Below, piece by piece: positions 45,834-54,630 of a stretch of DNA of 64,000 bases (the first letter of the stretch is position 1; every line of letters begins with the position of its first letter). The notes beneath the pieces are model-generated. The model saw only the letters and a list, made by a program, of their open reading frames with translations. It was not told the DNA's origin and did not search any database. The position numbers were made by a program, and so were the translations under genes. This DNA comes from DASQZK01 sp963771005 (GTDB taxonomy: Bacteria; Bacteroidota; Bacteroidia; Bacteroidales; GCA-2748055): assembly GCA_963771005.1 (NCBI GenBank), contig CAVYRO010000008.1:1240001-1304000 (forward strand), given 5' to 3'.

Positions 45834-46763
45834 ATGGACATTGTCATTGAGAATCTGACAAAAAAGTATGGCAATCAGAAAGCTGTGGATAATATTTCCA
45901 TGAAGGTAAATACCGGTGAAATCCTGGGTTTTCTGGGGCCCAACGGTGCCGGTAAAACCACAACGATGAAGATCATCACCAATTACCTTACCGCCGATGA
46001 AGGAGAAATATTTATTGGTGGAAGATCGGTAAAGGAGGATCATGATGAGATAAAGAAGTACATCGGATACCTTCCCGAGAACAATCCTCTTTACCACGAC
46101 ATGCCGGTCATCGATTTCCTGGATTTCTGCGCACGTATCCAGGGCTTACCGGATCAAAAAATCGGGGGAAGGGTGATCGAGATGATCAGGCTCACCGGCC
46201 TGAACCGGGAGAAACATAAGAAGATCGGGCAACTTTCCAAGGGATACCAGCAAAGGGTCGGACTGGCACAGGCCATGATCCATGACCCGCAGATCCTTAT
46301 CCTCGATGAACCCACCACCGGCCTCGACCCCAACCAGATCGTGGAGATACGTAAACTGATCCGGGAACTCGGCCGGGAAAAAACAGTCATCCTCAGCACC
46401 CACATACTCCCCGAGGTAGAGGCCACCTGCGACAGGATCTTTATCATCAACAAAGGAAAGATCGTGGCCGACGGGACAGCTGAAACACTCCGCAAACAAG
46501 CCCGGGGACAGGAGATCCTTAAGATCAGGATTGAAGACGGGCAACCGGATGTCATTTTCCGGGCTCTTCAGCAATTGCCGCCAGTAAAACTTGTCGACTT
46601 CTCCGACCGTGGAAAAAACGCTTTTTCGGTGGAATGCCAGCCCGGTACCAGCGCCAAACGGGATATATTCAATCTATGCGTGACAAATAAATGGGTGCTC
46701 ACCGAACTTACCCCATTCGAGACAAAACTTGAGGATATATTCAGAGATCTGACAACCAATTAA
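45834..46763 (+). CDS. gldA: ABC transporter ATPase, GldA-like
   Basis: 309 residues. Walker A is GPNGAGKTTTMK, the signature LSKGYQQRVGLAQAM, and Walker B QILILDEPTTGLDP, followed by STHILPEVEATCD. Length and the C-terminal extension match GldA/CcmA-type exporters' ATPases. It pairs with the permease 116 bp downstream. In gliding Flavobacteria GldA/F/G form an ABC complex linked to motility; in non-gliding relatives the same set exists with unclear function. Confidence 0.88.
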   Translation: MDIVIENLTKKYGNQKAVDNISMKVNTGEILGFLGPNGAGKTTTMKIITNYLTADEGEIFIGGRSVKEDHDEIKKYIGYLPENNPLYHDMPVIDFLDFCARIQGLPDQKIGGRVIEMIRLTGLNREKHKKIGQLSKGYQQRVGLAQAMIHDPQILILDEPTTGLDPNQIVEIRKLIRELGREKTVILSTHILPEVEATCDRIFIINKGKIVADGTAETLRKQARGQEILKIRIEDGQPDVIFRALQQLPPVKLVDFSDRGKNAFSVECQPGTSAKRDIFNLCVTNKWVLTELTPFETKLEDIFRDLTTN

Positions 46764-46879
46764 TTTAATCAACGGATGAAACTCCAAAGCCGGGTATTAA
46801 GCCATATTTAATCACCAGCCGGAGGGAAACTTTATCATCCCACTAAAATCAATGAAAATAAAATCAAAATTATTAAATA

Positions 46880-47605
46880 ATGAAAACTATCTGGATCATT
46901 ACCAAAAGGGAGCTAAATTCATTCTTCGATTCCCTGATAGCGTATATCATGCTGGTGCTTTTCCTGGGATTCAGCGGCTTTTTCACCTGGCTTTACGGAT
47001 CTGACATCTTCCTCGTCGGCCAGGCCAGTCTGCGCGCATTTTTCGGGATCGCCTACTGGACCCTGTTTTTCTTTATTCCGGCACTCACCATGAGGCTGAT
47101 TGCCGAGGAGAAGAAGACGGGCACCCTGGAACTGCTGCTCACTAAGGCGGTGAATGACAGACAGGTCGTCGTTGGGAAATTTCTGGCAACGGTGATCCTG
47201 ATCGCAATTGCCCTTCTCTTCACGCTTCCCTACGTGATCACAGTAGCCTCCATCGGGAATCTGGATAATGGCGCCGTGATCTGCGGGTACCTGGCCCTTA
47301 TCCTGATGAGCGGAGCATATACTGCCATCGGGCTTTTCACCAGCAGTATAACGTCTAACCAGATCGTAGCCTTCCTGGCCGCCCTGTTTATCGGTCTGTT
47401 TTTTCATATTATTTTCAGGATCCTGGCGGGTAACATGACAGGGATCACAGGTAATATTTTCAACACGCTCAGTCTTTCCGACCACTTCGACAGCCTTTCC
47501 AGGGGAGTGATCGATTCAAAAGACCTGATCTATTTTGCCTCTATTATGTTCATAGGCCTCTTCCTTTCGGAAGTGTCCCTGGCTAAACGAAATCTTTCCA
47601 ATTAA
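46880..47605 (+). CDS. gldF: ABC permease, GldF-like
   Basis: 241 residues, exactly the usual GldF length, with six hydrophobic segments. MKTIWIITKRELNSFFDSLI is the typical cytosolic start, and LIAEEKKTGTLELLLTKAVN is the conserved coupling helix of ABC-2-type permeases. It lies between gldA and gldG (10 bp to gldG), so the three act together. Confidence 0.92.
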   Translation: MKTIWIITKRELNSFFDSLIAYIMLVLFLGFSGFFTWLYGSDIFLVGQASLRAFFGIAYWTLFFFIPALTMRLIAEEKKTGTLELLLTKAVNDRQVVVGKFLATVILIAIALLFTLPYVITVASIGNLDNGAVICGYLALILMSGAYTAIGLFTSSITSNQIVAFLAALFIGLFFHIIFRILAGNMTGITGNIFNTLSLSDHFDSLSRGVIDSKDLIYFASIMFIGLFLSEVSLAKRNLSN

Positions 47606-47615
47606 ATCCGAAAAA

Positions 47616-49130
47616 ATGAAATCAGTCAAAATATCTACGACAATCTTCCTGGTCTCGGCGATCGTGATCATCGTAAATATCCTTTCGGAAAATTACAACC
47701 TGAGATTGGATTTTACTGAAAATCACCAGTACACCCTCAGCAAGGCCACACGTAACATTCTTTCAAACCTGGAAGAACCGGTGACCATCACAGCGTATTT
47801 TTCCAAAGATCTTCCGCCGAATATCGAAAATGTTTCAAAGGAGTTTAGGGACATGCTGATCGAATACAGCGACAGATCGCGGGGTATGGTGGTGTATAAA
47901 TTTGAAAATCCGAACGAAGATCCCAAGGTTGAACAGGAAGCCACGCAGGCAGGAATTCAGCCCGTGATGATCAATGTGAGGGAGAAGGACCAGATGAAAC
48001 AACAGAAAGCATACCTTGGTGCATCCGTTGCCATGGGCGACGATAAGGAGATCATCCCCTTCATGCAACCCGGATCGGCAATGGAATATGCCTTATCCTC
48101 GGCGATCAAAAAACTTTCCGTTACGTCCAAACCTGCCGTGGGGCTGATCCAGGGACATGGAGAACCATCCATCGGAAGTCTGCTCCAGGCTTATACCCAA
48201 CTCAGCGTGCTGTATGATGTCAAACCCTTCACCATGACAGACACAACAGAAATACCCGGAAATTTCAAGACCATCATGATCATCGGGCCGAAAGACAGTA
48301 TTCCCGGAATTCAGCTGAAGCAACTGGATGCCTTCCTGGCCGGCGGCGGGAATATTTTCCTGGCGCTCGACAGGGTTGAAGGAAATTTCACCACTATTAT
48401 GGGAAGCGCTCACAATACAGGTTTCGAAAGTTGGCTGAAGGAGAAGGGCATCACCATTGAGCCTGAATTTGTCATTGACTCTAAGTGCGGATCTGTCAGC
48501 GTTCAACAGGGGCAAAGTAATTTCCCGTTCGCTATGCAGATATCTTTTCCTTATCTTCCTGTCATACAGAATTTTGCAGATCACCCCATTACGAGCGGAC
48601 TCGAGGCTGTGCTGCTGCGCTTTGCCAGCCCAATAAGTTTTTCGGGAGATTCAACGATTACGTTTACACCCATCGCTTTCAGTTCGGAAAGTTCAGGTAC
48701 CGAACAGGTTCCTCTGTATTTCAACATAGAAAAACAATGGCAACAGTCTGATTTCCCCGGTTCGCATATCCCGGTGGCTGCAGCTCTTTCGGGATCGATC
48801 TCCGGAAATGCAGCTTCGAGGATGGTAGTCATTTCCGACGGCGAATTCCCGGTGGGCAGTGATTCGCGTTCGAACAGCAGCGTGAATGAAGATAATGTGA
48901 ACCTGCTTGTCAACAGCATCGACTGGCTCTCGGACGACACCGGTCTGATCGAACTCAGGACTAAAAACATAACGTCCAGACCGATTGACGAATTAAAGGA
49001 CAGCACCCGCTCTTTCCTGAAATGGTTCAATTTCCTGGTTCCGATCCTTCTCGTGCTCATTTACGGAATTTTCAGAATGCAGATGAACCGCAACAAACGA
49101 TACAAAAGAATGGAGGTAAGCTATGAGTAA
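47616..49130 (+). CDS. gldG: GldG-like ABC auxiliary protein
   Basis: 504 residues. An N-terminal membrane helix (ISTTIFLVSAIVIIVNILSE) is followed by a large periplasmic ABC-transporter-auxiliary domain (NYNLRLDFTENHQYTLS, then LIQGHGEPSI) and a C-terminal membrane helix (FLKWFNFLVPILLVLIYGIF). This is the layout of GldG. It overlaps the DUF4340 gene by 8 bp. Confidence 0.93.
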   Translation: MKSVKISTTIFLVSAIVIIVNILSENYNLRLDFTENHQYTLSKATRNILSNLEEPVTITAYFSKDLPPNIENVSKEFRDMLIEYSDRSRGMVVYKFENPNEDPKVEQEATQAGIQPVMINVREKDQMKQQKAYLGASVAMGDDKEIIPFMQPGSAMEYALSSAIKKLSVTSKPAVGLIQGHGEPSIGSLLQAYTQLSVLYDVKPFTMTDTTEIPGNFKTIMIIGPKDSIPGIQLKQLDAFLAGGGNIFLALDRVEGNFTTIMGSAHNTGFESWLKEKGITIEPEFVIDSKCGSVSVQQGQSNFPFAMQISFPYLPVIQNFADHPITSGLEAVLLRFASPISFSGDSTITFTPIAFSSESSGTEQVPLYFNIEKQWQQSDFPGSHIPVAAALSGSISGNAASRMVVISDGEFPVGSDSRSNSSVNEDNVNLLVNSIDWLSDDTGLIELRTKNITSRPIDELKDSTRSFLKWFNFLVPILLVLIYGIFRMQMNRNKRYKRMEVSYE

Positions 49131-50094
49131 GCGAAAGAACAATACCGTACTTATCATCATCCTGGTTATCCTGGCCGGAATCCTCATCCTTACCAAATTG
49201 ATCCGGGAACCGGGGAGACAATCCAACCTGAAGACCGATCTGATGGCTATTGATACGGCAGATGTCAGCAGGATCCTGATCGACAGGACGAATGACAAAA
49301 CCATTAAATTTGTGAAAAACGGAAGCACATGGACGGTCAGCCAGGGAGATATCAAATCGAAGGAAGAAAAAGGAACAGCAAGCGGTATTTTGGGCAGTCT
49401 TGCCGGCATCAGGCCTAACAGGCTTGTGGCGAAATCCGAATCGAAGTGGAATGAATATGAGGTGGGCGACAGCGCTTCCACGACCATCACTTTCGAGAAC
49501 AGCGGGGGCAAGAAACTGGGATCGATAATCATTGGTAAGTTCAGCTATGAACAGCCTTCCGGACCCTCTGCTAATTACGGCAGGGGAAGTTTTTCCGGCA
49601 GTTCCTATGTACGCGTCCCGGGTGAAAAGGAAGTTTATGCCGTCGAAGGATTCCTCTCCATGATGCTGAGACGCGACTTCAATTCTTACAGGGATAAAAC
49701 CTTCATCGAAGCGGATAAGAATGATATTTCCCGGATCACCTTCAGCTACCCGGCTGATTCATCATTCGTGCTTACGTACCATGATTCTGCATGGTATGCA
49801 GGGGATATGAAGGCCGATTCCATGATAACGGAATCCTACCTGAACAGGCTTAGTTCTGTATCCGGGAATTCCATAAAGGATGATTACACACCGGCCGGTT
49901 CCCCCCTCCTGCGGATGAAGATCGAAGGAAAGACAATGCAGCCGGTGGATGTTGAATGTTATGAAGGCGAAAGTCCTGATAACTTCATCCTGCATTCGGG
50001 CCAGAAACCGGAAGTGTATTTCTCCAGTAACAAAACCGGGTTGTTCGACAGGATCTTTAAACCGGAAAATTATTTTTTAAATGTAAAGAAATAA
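49123..50094 (+). CDS. DUF4340 protein
   Basis: 323 residues. The N-terminal membrane anchor (NTVLIIILVILAGILILTKL) is followed by repeats of the DUF4340 beta-sandwich (DVSRILIDRTNDKTIKF, WTVSQGDIKSKEEKGTASG, EVYAVEGFLSMMLRRDFNSY). These proteins are regularly encoded after GldG-like genes and probably form part of the ABC assembly on the periplasmic side. It overlaps gldG by 8 bp and is followed by a terminator. Confidence 0.88.
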   Translation: MSKRKNNTVLIIILVILAGILILTKLIREPGRQSNLKTDLMAIDTADVSRILIDRTNDKTIKFVKNGSTWTVSQGDIKSKEEKGTASGILGSLAGIRPNRLVAKSESKWNEYEVGDSASTTITFENSGGKKLGSIIIGKFSYEQPSGPSANYGRGSFSGSSYVRVPGEKEVYAVEGFLSMMLRRDFNSYRDKTFIEADKNDISRITFSYPADSSFVLTYHDSAWYAGDMKADSMITESYLNRLSSVSGNSIKDDYTPAGSPLLRMKIEGKTMQPVDVECYEGESPDNFILHSGQKPEVYFSSNKTGLFDRIFKPENYFLNVKK

Positions 50095-50135
50095 CCTTAG
50101 AAGACCGATCATCAATCAGTTCATTTTTTCTATGG

Positions 50136-50174
50136 AGGCAGGAGGCGGAAGTTTTTCGTCTACTGCCTTTTTTT
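50136..50174 (+). terminator. Rho-independent terminator after the gld operon
   Basis: AGGCAG (50136-50141) pairs with CTGCCT (50163-50168), with a weaker inner pairing of CGGAA and TTCG, followed by a run of seven T. It stands 42 bp after the DUF4340 stop codon. Confidence 0.7.
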
Positions 50175-50193
50175 ATGAATCGGATGACATTGG

Positions 50194-50500
50194 ACCACCC
50201 CTCCCCAACCGTTCCATTGATGAGGGTCTGCCTGTGACCACCCCTCCCCAACCAGTTCCATTAATAAGAGTCGGCTGGTGACCACCCCTCCCCAACCCCT
50301 CCCCTGAGGGAGAGGGGCTTTACGTCCATACAAAAAAAATATCAGTTCCTAAAGCTACTTTTCTCATAAAATTTGCAGAATCCTCTTATGAGATTGTAAT
50401 ACGAACGAGAGATTTAATCCCAAGGCCCTTCACCGTCGAAGGTCACCCCCCTCTCCACCCAGGAGAGGGGGGCCGGGGGGGTGAGGTGGCAAGGGAGGTT
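50194..50500 (+). repeat. GC-rich dispersed repeat, copy 1 of the 50-52 kb array
   Basis: Order in the unit: one or more CCACCCCTCCCCAACC blocks, a CCCCTGAGGGAGAGGGG palindrome, CTTTACGTCCATAC, A-run, a conserved 75-bp AT-rich spacer (GAATCCTCTTATGAGATTGT), CACCGTCGAAGGTCACC, a CCTCTCCACCCAGGAGAGG palindrome, and GGGTGAGGTGG. No gene lies in it; frames across it are low-complexity. Confidence 0.88.
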
Positions 50501-50531
50501 CGGGTTTCAAATCGATGAAGGTCTGCTGGCG

Positions 50532-50794
50532 ACCACCCCTCCCCAACCGTTCCATTGATGAGGGTCTGCCTGTGACCACCCCTCCCCAACCCCTCCCCTG
50601 AGGGAGAGGGGCTTTACGTCCATACAAAAAAAATATCTAGTTCCTAAATCTACTTTTCTCTTAAAATTTGCAGGATCATCTTATGAGATTGCAATACGAA
50701 CTAGAGATTTAATCCCGAGACTCCTCACCGTCGAAGGTCACCCCCCTCTCCACCCAGGAGAGGGGGGCCGGGGGGGTGAGGTGGCAAGGGAGGT
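50532..50794 (+). repeat. GC-rich dispersed repeat, copy 2
   Basis: Same unit order as copy 1 and very similar in sequence, including the spacer (GATCATCTTATGAGATTGCA) and both palindromes. It ends about 100 bp before the DUF559 gene. Confidence 0.88.
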
Positions 50795-50893
50795 GATCTG
50801 AGAAAAAAAGCGATCGATCAACGCTGATTTTTTATCAATTTTCACATTAAGAAGCAGAAGGATGAAAAAGATAATCAATCTGCAATAATAATT

Positions 50894-51303
50894 ATGGCAT
50901 ATATAGGGAGAACCAAAGAGAGGTACATGTATTACGGGGCAAAAAAAGAAACATTCATTTTAGCGCGTGAACTCCGAAAATCTTTGACTGAAGCTGAAAG
51001 AGTATTATGGTCAAAACTCAGAAATAAAAAAATTGAGGGCCTGATCTTTCGCCGGCAACATCCGATCGATATTTATATCGTTGATTTTTATTGTCATAAA
51101 TATAAAATGGTCATAGAAGTGGATGGAGAAATCCATAATAATCCTTAAATACTGAAAAGGATGAAGGAAGGACAGCAGAACTCGAACGATTTGGACTCAG
51201 AGTCATACGATTCACAAATGAAGAAGTGATAAATGAGACAGAAGCAGTTATTGCTGAAATCATACGCCAGATCCGGGCCACCCCTCCCCAACCGTTCCAT
51301 TGA
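50894..51303 (+). CDS. DUF559 protein (Vsr-like endonuclease fold), frameshift near 51145
   Basis: Starts MAYIGRTKERYMYYGAKKET. LRKSLTEAERVLWSKLRNKK and FRRQHPIDIYIVDFYCHKYK, with MVIEVDGEIH, are the DUF559 core: Glu of the first helix, Asp of VDFYC and Glu/Asp of IEVDG are the likely nuclease residues. The frame breaks at CCTTAAATAC; adding one base gives NTEKDEGRTAELERFGLRVI and the family end (FTNEEVINETEAVIAEIIRQ). The stop at 51301-51303 lies inside the following repeat copy, which encodes the last residues (ATPPQPFH). The gene is flanked by the same repeat on both sides. Cellular role unknown; a link to repeat spread is a hypothesis. Confidence 0.75.
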
Positions 51304-51628
51304 TGAGGGTCTGCCTGTGACCACCCCTCCCCAACCAGTTCCATTAATAAGAGTCGGCTGGTGACCACCCCTCCCCAACCGTTGCAGTGATGAGAGTCTG
51401 CCTGTGACCACCCCTCCCCAACCCCTCCCCTGAGGGAGAGGGGCTTTACGTCCATACAAAAAAAAATATCTAGTTCCTAAAGCTACTTTTCTCATAAAAT
51501 TTGCAGAATCCTCTTATGAGATTGTAATACGTAAGAGAAATTTAATCCCATGACCGTTCACCGTCGAAGGTCACCCCCCTCTCCACCCAGGAGAGGGGGG
51601 CCGGGGGGGTGAGGTGGACAGGGAGGTT
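51279..51628 (+). repeat. GC-rich dispersed repeat, copy 3
   Basis: Begins inside the 3' end of the DUF559 gene. It has three CCACCCCTCCCCAACC blocks separated by about 40 bp, then the two palindromes and the AT-rich spacer as in copy 1. Confidence 0.88.
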
Positions 51629-51660
51629 ATGGTTTCAAATCGATGAAGATCTGCTGGCGA

Positions 51661-51920
51661 ACACCCCTCCCCAACCGTTCCAGTGATGAGAGTCTGCCTG
51701 TGACCACCCCTCCCCAACCCCTCCCCTGAGGGAGAGGGGCTTTACGTCCATACAAAAAAAAATATCAGTTCCTAAAGCTACTTTTCTCATAAAATTTGCA
51801 GAATCCTCTTATGAGATTGTAATACGTAAGAGAAATTTAATCCCAAGACCCTTCACCGTCGAAAGTCACCCCCCTCTCCACCCAGGAGAGGGGGGCCGGG
51901 GGGGTGAGGTGGCCAGGGAG
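51661..51920 (+). repeat. GC-rich dispersed repeat, copy 4
   Basis: Same order as the other copies. The region from here to the GH26 start at 52062 contains no gene; short repeats of TAATCCGAG/CAATCTGTAATCCG at about 51930-51970 are the only other feature. Confidence 0.88.
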
Positions 51921-52061
51921 CTGATCAGATTGGTAATCCGAGCCGTAATCCAATCTGTAATCCGAGAAATGTTCCAAGCGATATTCATTGAGATGGTCGT
52001 GGATTATTATACGATATGTACCCGTTTTTTATTACCTTGCCTGAACTACTAAACTAAGGCT

Positions 52062-53186
52062 ATGAAAATTTCAGGGCTTACCCTTCTCCTGTTTACTCCG
52101 CTGCTGCTGACATCTTCCTGCAGCATGAAAAATCCCGGCGAAAGTACCGGATTCATTACCGCAGATAAAAACGCCACGCCGGAAACGAAAGCCTTATTCG
52201 GCAATCTCATGAAATACCAGGATCAGTCGCTGATGTTCGGCCACCAGGATGACCTGGCGTATGGTGTGGGCTGGTGGGCTGACGATTTCCGGTCGGATGT
52301 GCATGATGTTACCGGTCAGTACCCGGCTGTCTTTGGCTGGGATGCCGGGGAGATCGGCCAGGAGAGGAATATTGATTCGGTCAGCTTTAAGAAAATGCAG
52401 GACTGGATGATACGGGTTTATGAAGAAGGCGGCATCAACACTTTGAGCTGTCACCTTGATAATCCCGTCACGGGCGGAACGGCCTGGGATAAGACCAGAG
52501 CCGTGTATGCCATCCTTCCCGGAGGTGAAAAGCATGACTTCTATAAATCGGTACTCAATGATCTGGCGACCTTCATCCGGGGGATCAAAACTTCTGAAGG
52601 CACCCCGGTCCCGATAATTTTCAGGCCTTTCCATGAACTGAACGGAGGCTGGTTCTGGTGGGGACGCGGCAATTGCACGCCTGGAGAATTTACAGCGCTC
52701 TTTCGATTCACCGTGGAATATCTAAGAGATGAGAAAGGGTTGCATAACCTGCTGTATTGTTATTCTACCGACCGTTTCAAAGATGAAGCCGACTACATGG
52801 AGCGTTTTCCCGGTGAAGAATATGTCGATCTGCTGGGTTACGATGATTACCACTCCTTCTCCACAAAGGAATCCATTCCGGAGGGTATCAAATCATTGCG
52901 CACGCTTGTTTTGCTTGGCGAAAGGATGAATAAACCCACGGCTCTTACCGAAACGGGACTCCAGGCCATCCCCATTCAAAACTGGTGGACGGATTATGTC
53001 CTCAAACCCATTAAGAGTGACAGTATCGCACGAAAGATCACCTACATGCTCGTATGGCGAAATGCCGATACCTCGCATCATTACGCTCCCTACCCGGGAC
53101 ATCCTTCTGCACCCGGTTTCAGGGAATTCGGGAAGGATGAATTTACCTGGTTTCTGGACGACCTCCCGGAAATGTACGGGAAATAG
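52062..53186 (+). CDS. GH26 beta-mannanase lipoprotein
   Basis: 374 residues. The lipoprotein signal ends in LLLTSSC (Cys 20). The GH26 hallmarks are FRPFHELNGGWFWWG with the acid/base Glu at 192, and PTALTETGLQ with the nucleophile Glu at 297. MFGHQDDLAYGVGW is the usual N-terminal loop. It cuts beta-1,4-mannan at the cell surface or in the periplasm. The next gene encodes a cellobiose/mannobiose-2-epimerase-like protein, so the pair likely handles mannan oligosaccharides. Confidence 0.95.
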   Translation: MKISGLTLLLFTPLLLTSSCSMKNPGESTGFITADKNATPETKALFGNLMKYQDQSLMFGHQDDLAYGVGWWADDFRSDVHDVTGQYPAVFGWDAGEIGQERNIDSVSFKKMQDWMIRVYEEGGINTLSCHLDNPVTGGTAWDKTRAVYAILPGGEKHDFYKSVLNDLATFIRGIKTSEGTPVPIIFRPFHELNGGWFWWGRGNCTPGEFTALFRFTVEYLRDEKGLHNLLYCYSTDRFKDEADYMERFPGEEYVDLLGYDDYHSFSTKESIPEGIKSLRTLVLLGERMNKPTALTETGLQAIPIQNWWTDYVLKPIKSDSIARKITYMLVWRNADTSHHYAPYPGHPSAPGFREFGKDEFTWFLDDLPEMYGK

Positions 53187-53256
53187 CCCTATATTAAATG
53201 ATTTTGAAGAAAGAAAAAAATACCTGGATTACTAAAACGGAAAGCCTGTTCCGCTT

Positions 53257-54459
53257 ATGACAACCGGAGAAAAGAAGGAAAAATTGCTTGCATTTGCACT
53301 TCACCAGCTAAAGGATATCATCCTCCCCTGGTGGATGGAGAATATGCCCGATGATAAAAATGGCGGATTCCTGGGAGGAAGGGACCATTTCAACCATCCG
53401 GAGTCAGAAAGTCCGAAAGGACTCATCCTGAATGCAAGGATCCTGTGGGCGTTCTCGGCCGTTTACAGGCTTGATCCCCGCAGGGAATACCTTGAAATGG
53501 CCGGCCGCGCCTACCGGTATATCATTGCATTTTTCCGGGATCCCGATTATCCCGGCTACTTCTGGTCGCTCAATCCCGACGGAACGCTTTTGAACGGTAA
53601 GAAACAGATCTATGCCCATGCCTTTGTCATGTATGCCATGACGGAGTACCATGCAGCCTCAGGCCCGGAAGAGGCATTACAGGAGGCGGCGAACCTGTAT
53701 GAGCTCATTGAGGCCAGGGCCTTTGACCGGGAGAAGAACGGTTACTTCGAAGCGTTTTCCAGGGAATGGGAAGAAACGGGTGACTTGCGGCTCAGCAGCA
53801 TCGACCTGAATGAGAAGAAGACGATGAATACGCATCTCCATGTGATCGAAGCCTATTCCAGACTCCTCCGCCATAAGAAAAATGAGCGGTTGAAGGGATC
53901 CGTGGATAATCTTCTCGGAATTTTCAGCACCCGGATCATAAACGCGGATTCCGGCCATCTTAACCTTTTTTTCGATGAAGACTGGAACCTGAGATCAGGA
54001 GATGTTTCATTCGGACATGATATAGAAGCATCCTGGCTCCTGCAGGAAGCCGCAGAAAGCACAGGTGATAAGCAAAACATCAAAAAATTCAGATCACTCG
54101 CACAGCTTATCTCCTCAGCAGCCGTCCCGGCCATCGTTCCGGGGGGAGGCATCATCCATGAATATCATGAAGATACGTCAAAGAATACCGGGGAAAGAGA
54201 ATGGTGGGCACAGGCGGAAGGGGTCGTAGGTTTTCTGAACCTGTACCGGAACACCGGTGATGAAATATTTCTTGACCGGGCTCTCGACCTTGCCGGGTAC
54301 ATCGAGAACCACTTCGTGGACAGGATCAACGGGGAGTGGTTTTACCGCGTTGATAAATCCGGGAAACCGGTGACTTCATACGAAAAGGCCGGATTCTGGA
54401 AATGTCCGTATCATACGGTAAGAATGTGTACGGAGATCCTGGAACGTCTCGGAAGGTGA
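53257..54459 (+). CDS. N-acylglucosamine 2-epimerase family protein, probable cellobiose/mannobiose 2-epimerase
   Basis: 400 residues of an (alpha/alpha)6 barrel with no signal peptide, so cytoplasmic. Motifs: PWWMENMPDDKNGGFLGG at the start, RILWAFSAVYR, YAHAFVMYAMTEYH with a catalytic His, MNTHLHVIEAYSRLLRH, SFGHDIEASWLLQEA, and KCPYHTVRMCTEIL at the end. These match cellobiose 2-epimerases, which turn beta-1,4-mannobiose to mannosylglucose in mannan catabolism. The GH26 gene 70 bp upstream supports that role. Confidence 0.9.
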   Translation: MTTGEKKEKLLAFALHQLKDIILPWWMENMPDDKNGGFLGGRDHFNHPESESPKGLILNARILWAFSAVYRLDPRREYLEMAGRAYRYIIAFFRDPDYPGYFWSLNPDGTLLNGKKQIYAHAFVMYAMTEYHAASGPEEALQEAANLYELIEARAFDREKNGYFEAFSREWEETGDLRLSSIDLNEKKTMNTHLHVIEAYSRLLRHKKNERLKGSVDNLLGIFSTRIINADSGHLNLFFDEDWNLRSGDVSFGHDIEASWLLQEAAESTGDKQNIKKFRSLAQLISSAAVPAIVPGGGIIHEYHEDTSKNTGEREWWAQAEGVVGFLNLYRNTGDEIFLDRALDLAGYIENHFVDRINGEWFYRVDKSGKPVTSYEKAGFWKCPYHTVRMCTEILERLGR

Positions 54460-54486
54460 TGACGATGAAATCCGCCTATGCGGTAA

Positions 54487-54630
54487 AGACGTTGTACACA
54501 ACGTCTCAAGTAGTAAAAAGTAAAGACGTTGTATACAACGTCTCAAGTGCTATACAAACCTTACTAAAAACATGAAGAAAAACAATGGTAGAGACGTTGT
54601 GTACAACAGAGACGTTGTGTACAACGTCTC
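54487..54630. repeat. Cluster of AGACGTTGT..ACAACGTCT palindromes
   Basis: Perfect or near-perfect palindromes: AGACGTTGTACACAACGTCT (54487-54506), AGACGTTGTATACAACGTCT (54524-54543), a partial one at 54591-54607, and AGACGTTGTGTACAACGTCT (54610-54629). The first two are upstream of the GH9 gene; the last two lie inside its signal-peptide coding region and stay in frame. Confidence 0.85.

Noticed and set aside
50430..51495. Several minus-strand frames rich in Gly/Pro/Arg in the 50-51.5 kb array
   Set aside because: They are translations of the GC-rich repeat and repeat themselves from copy to copy.
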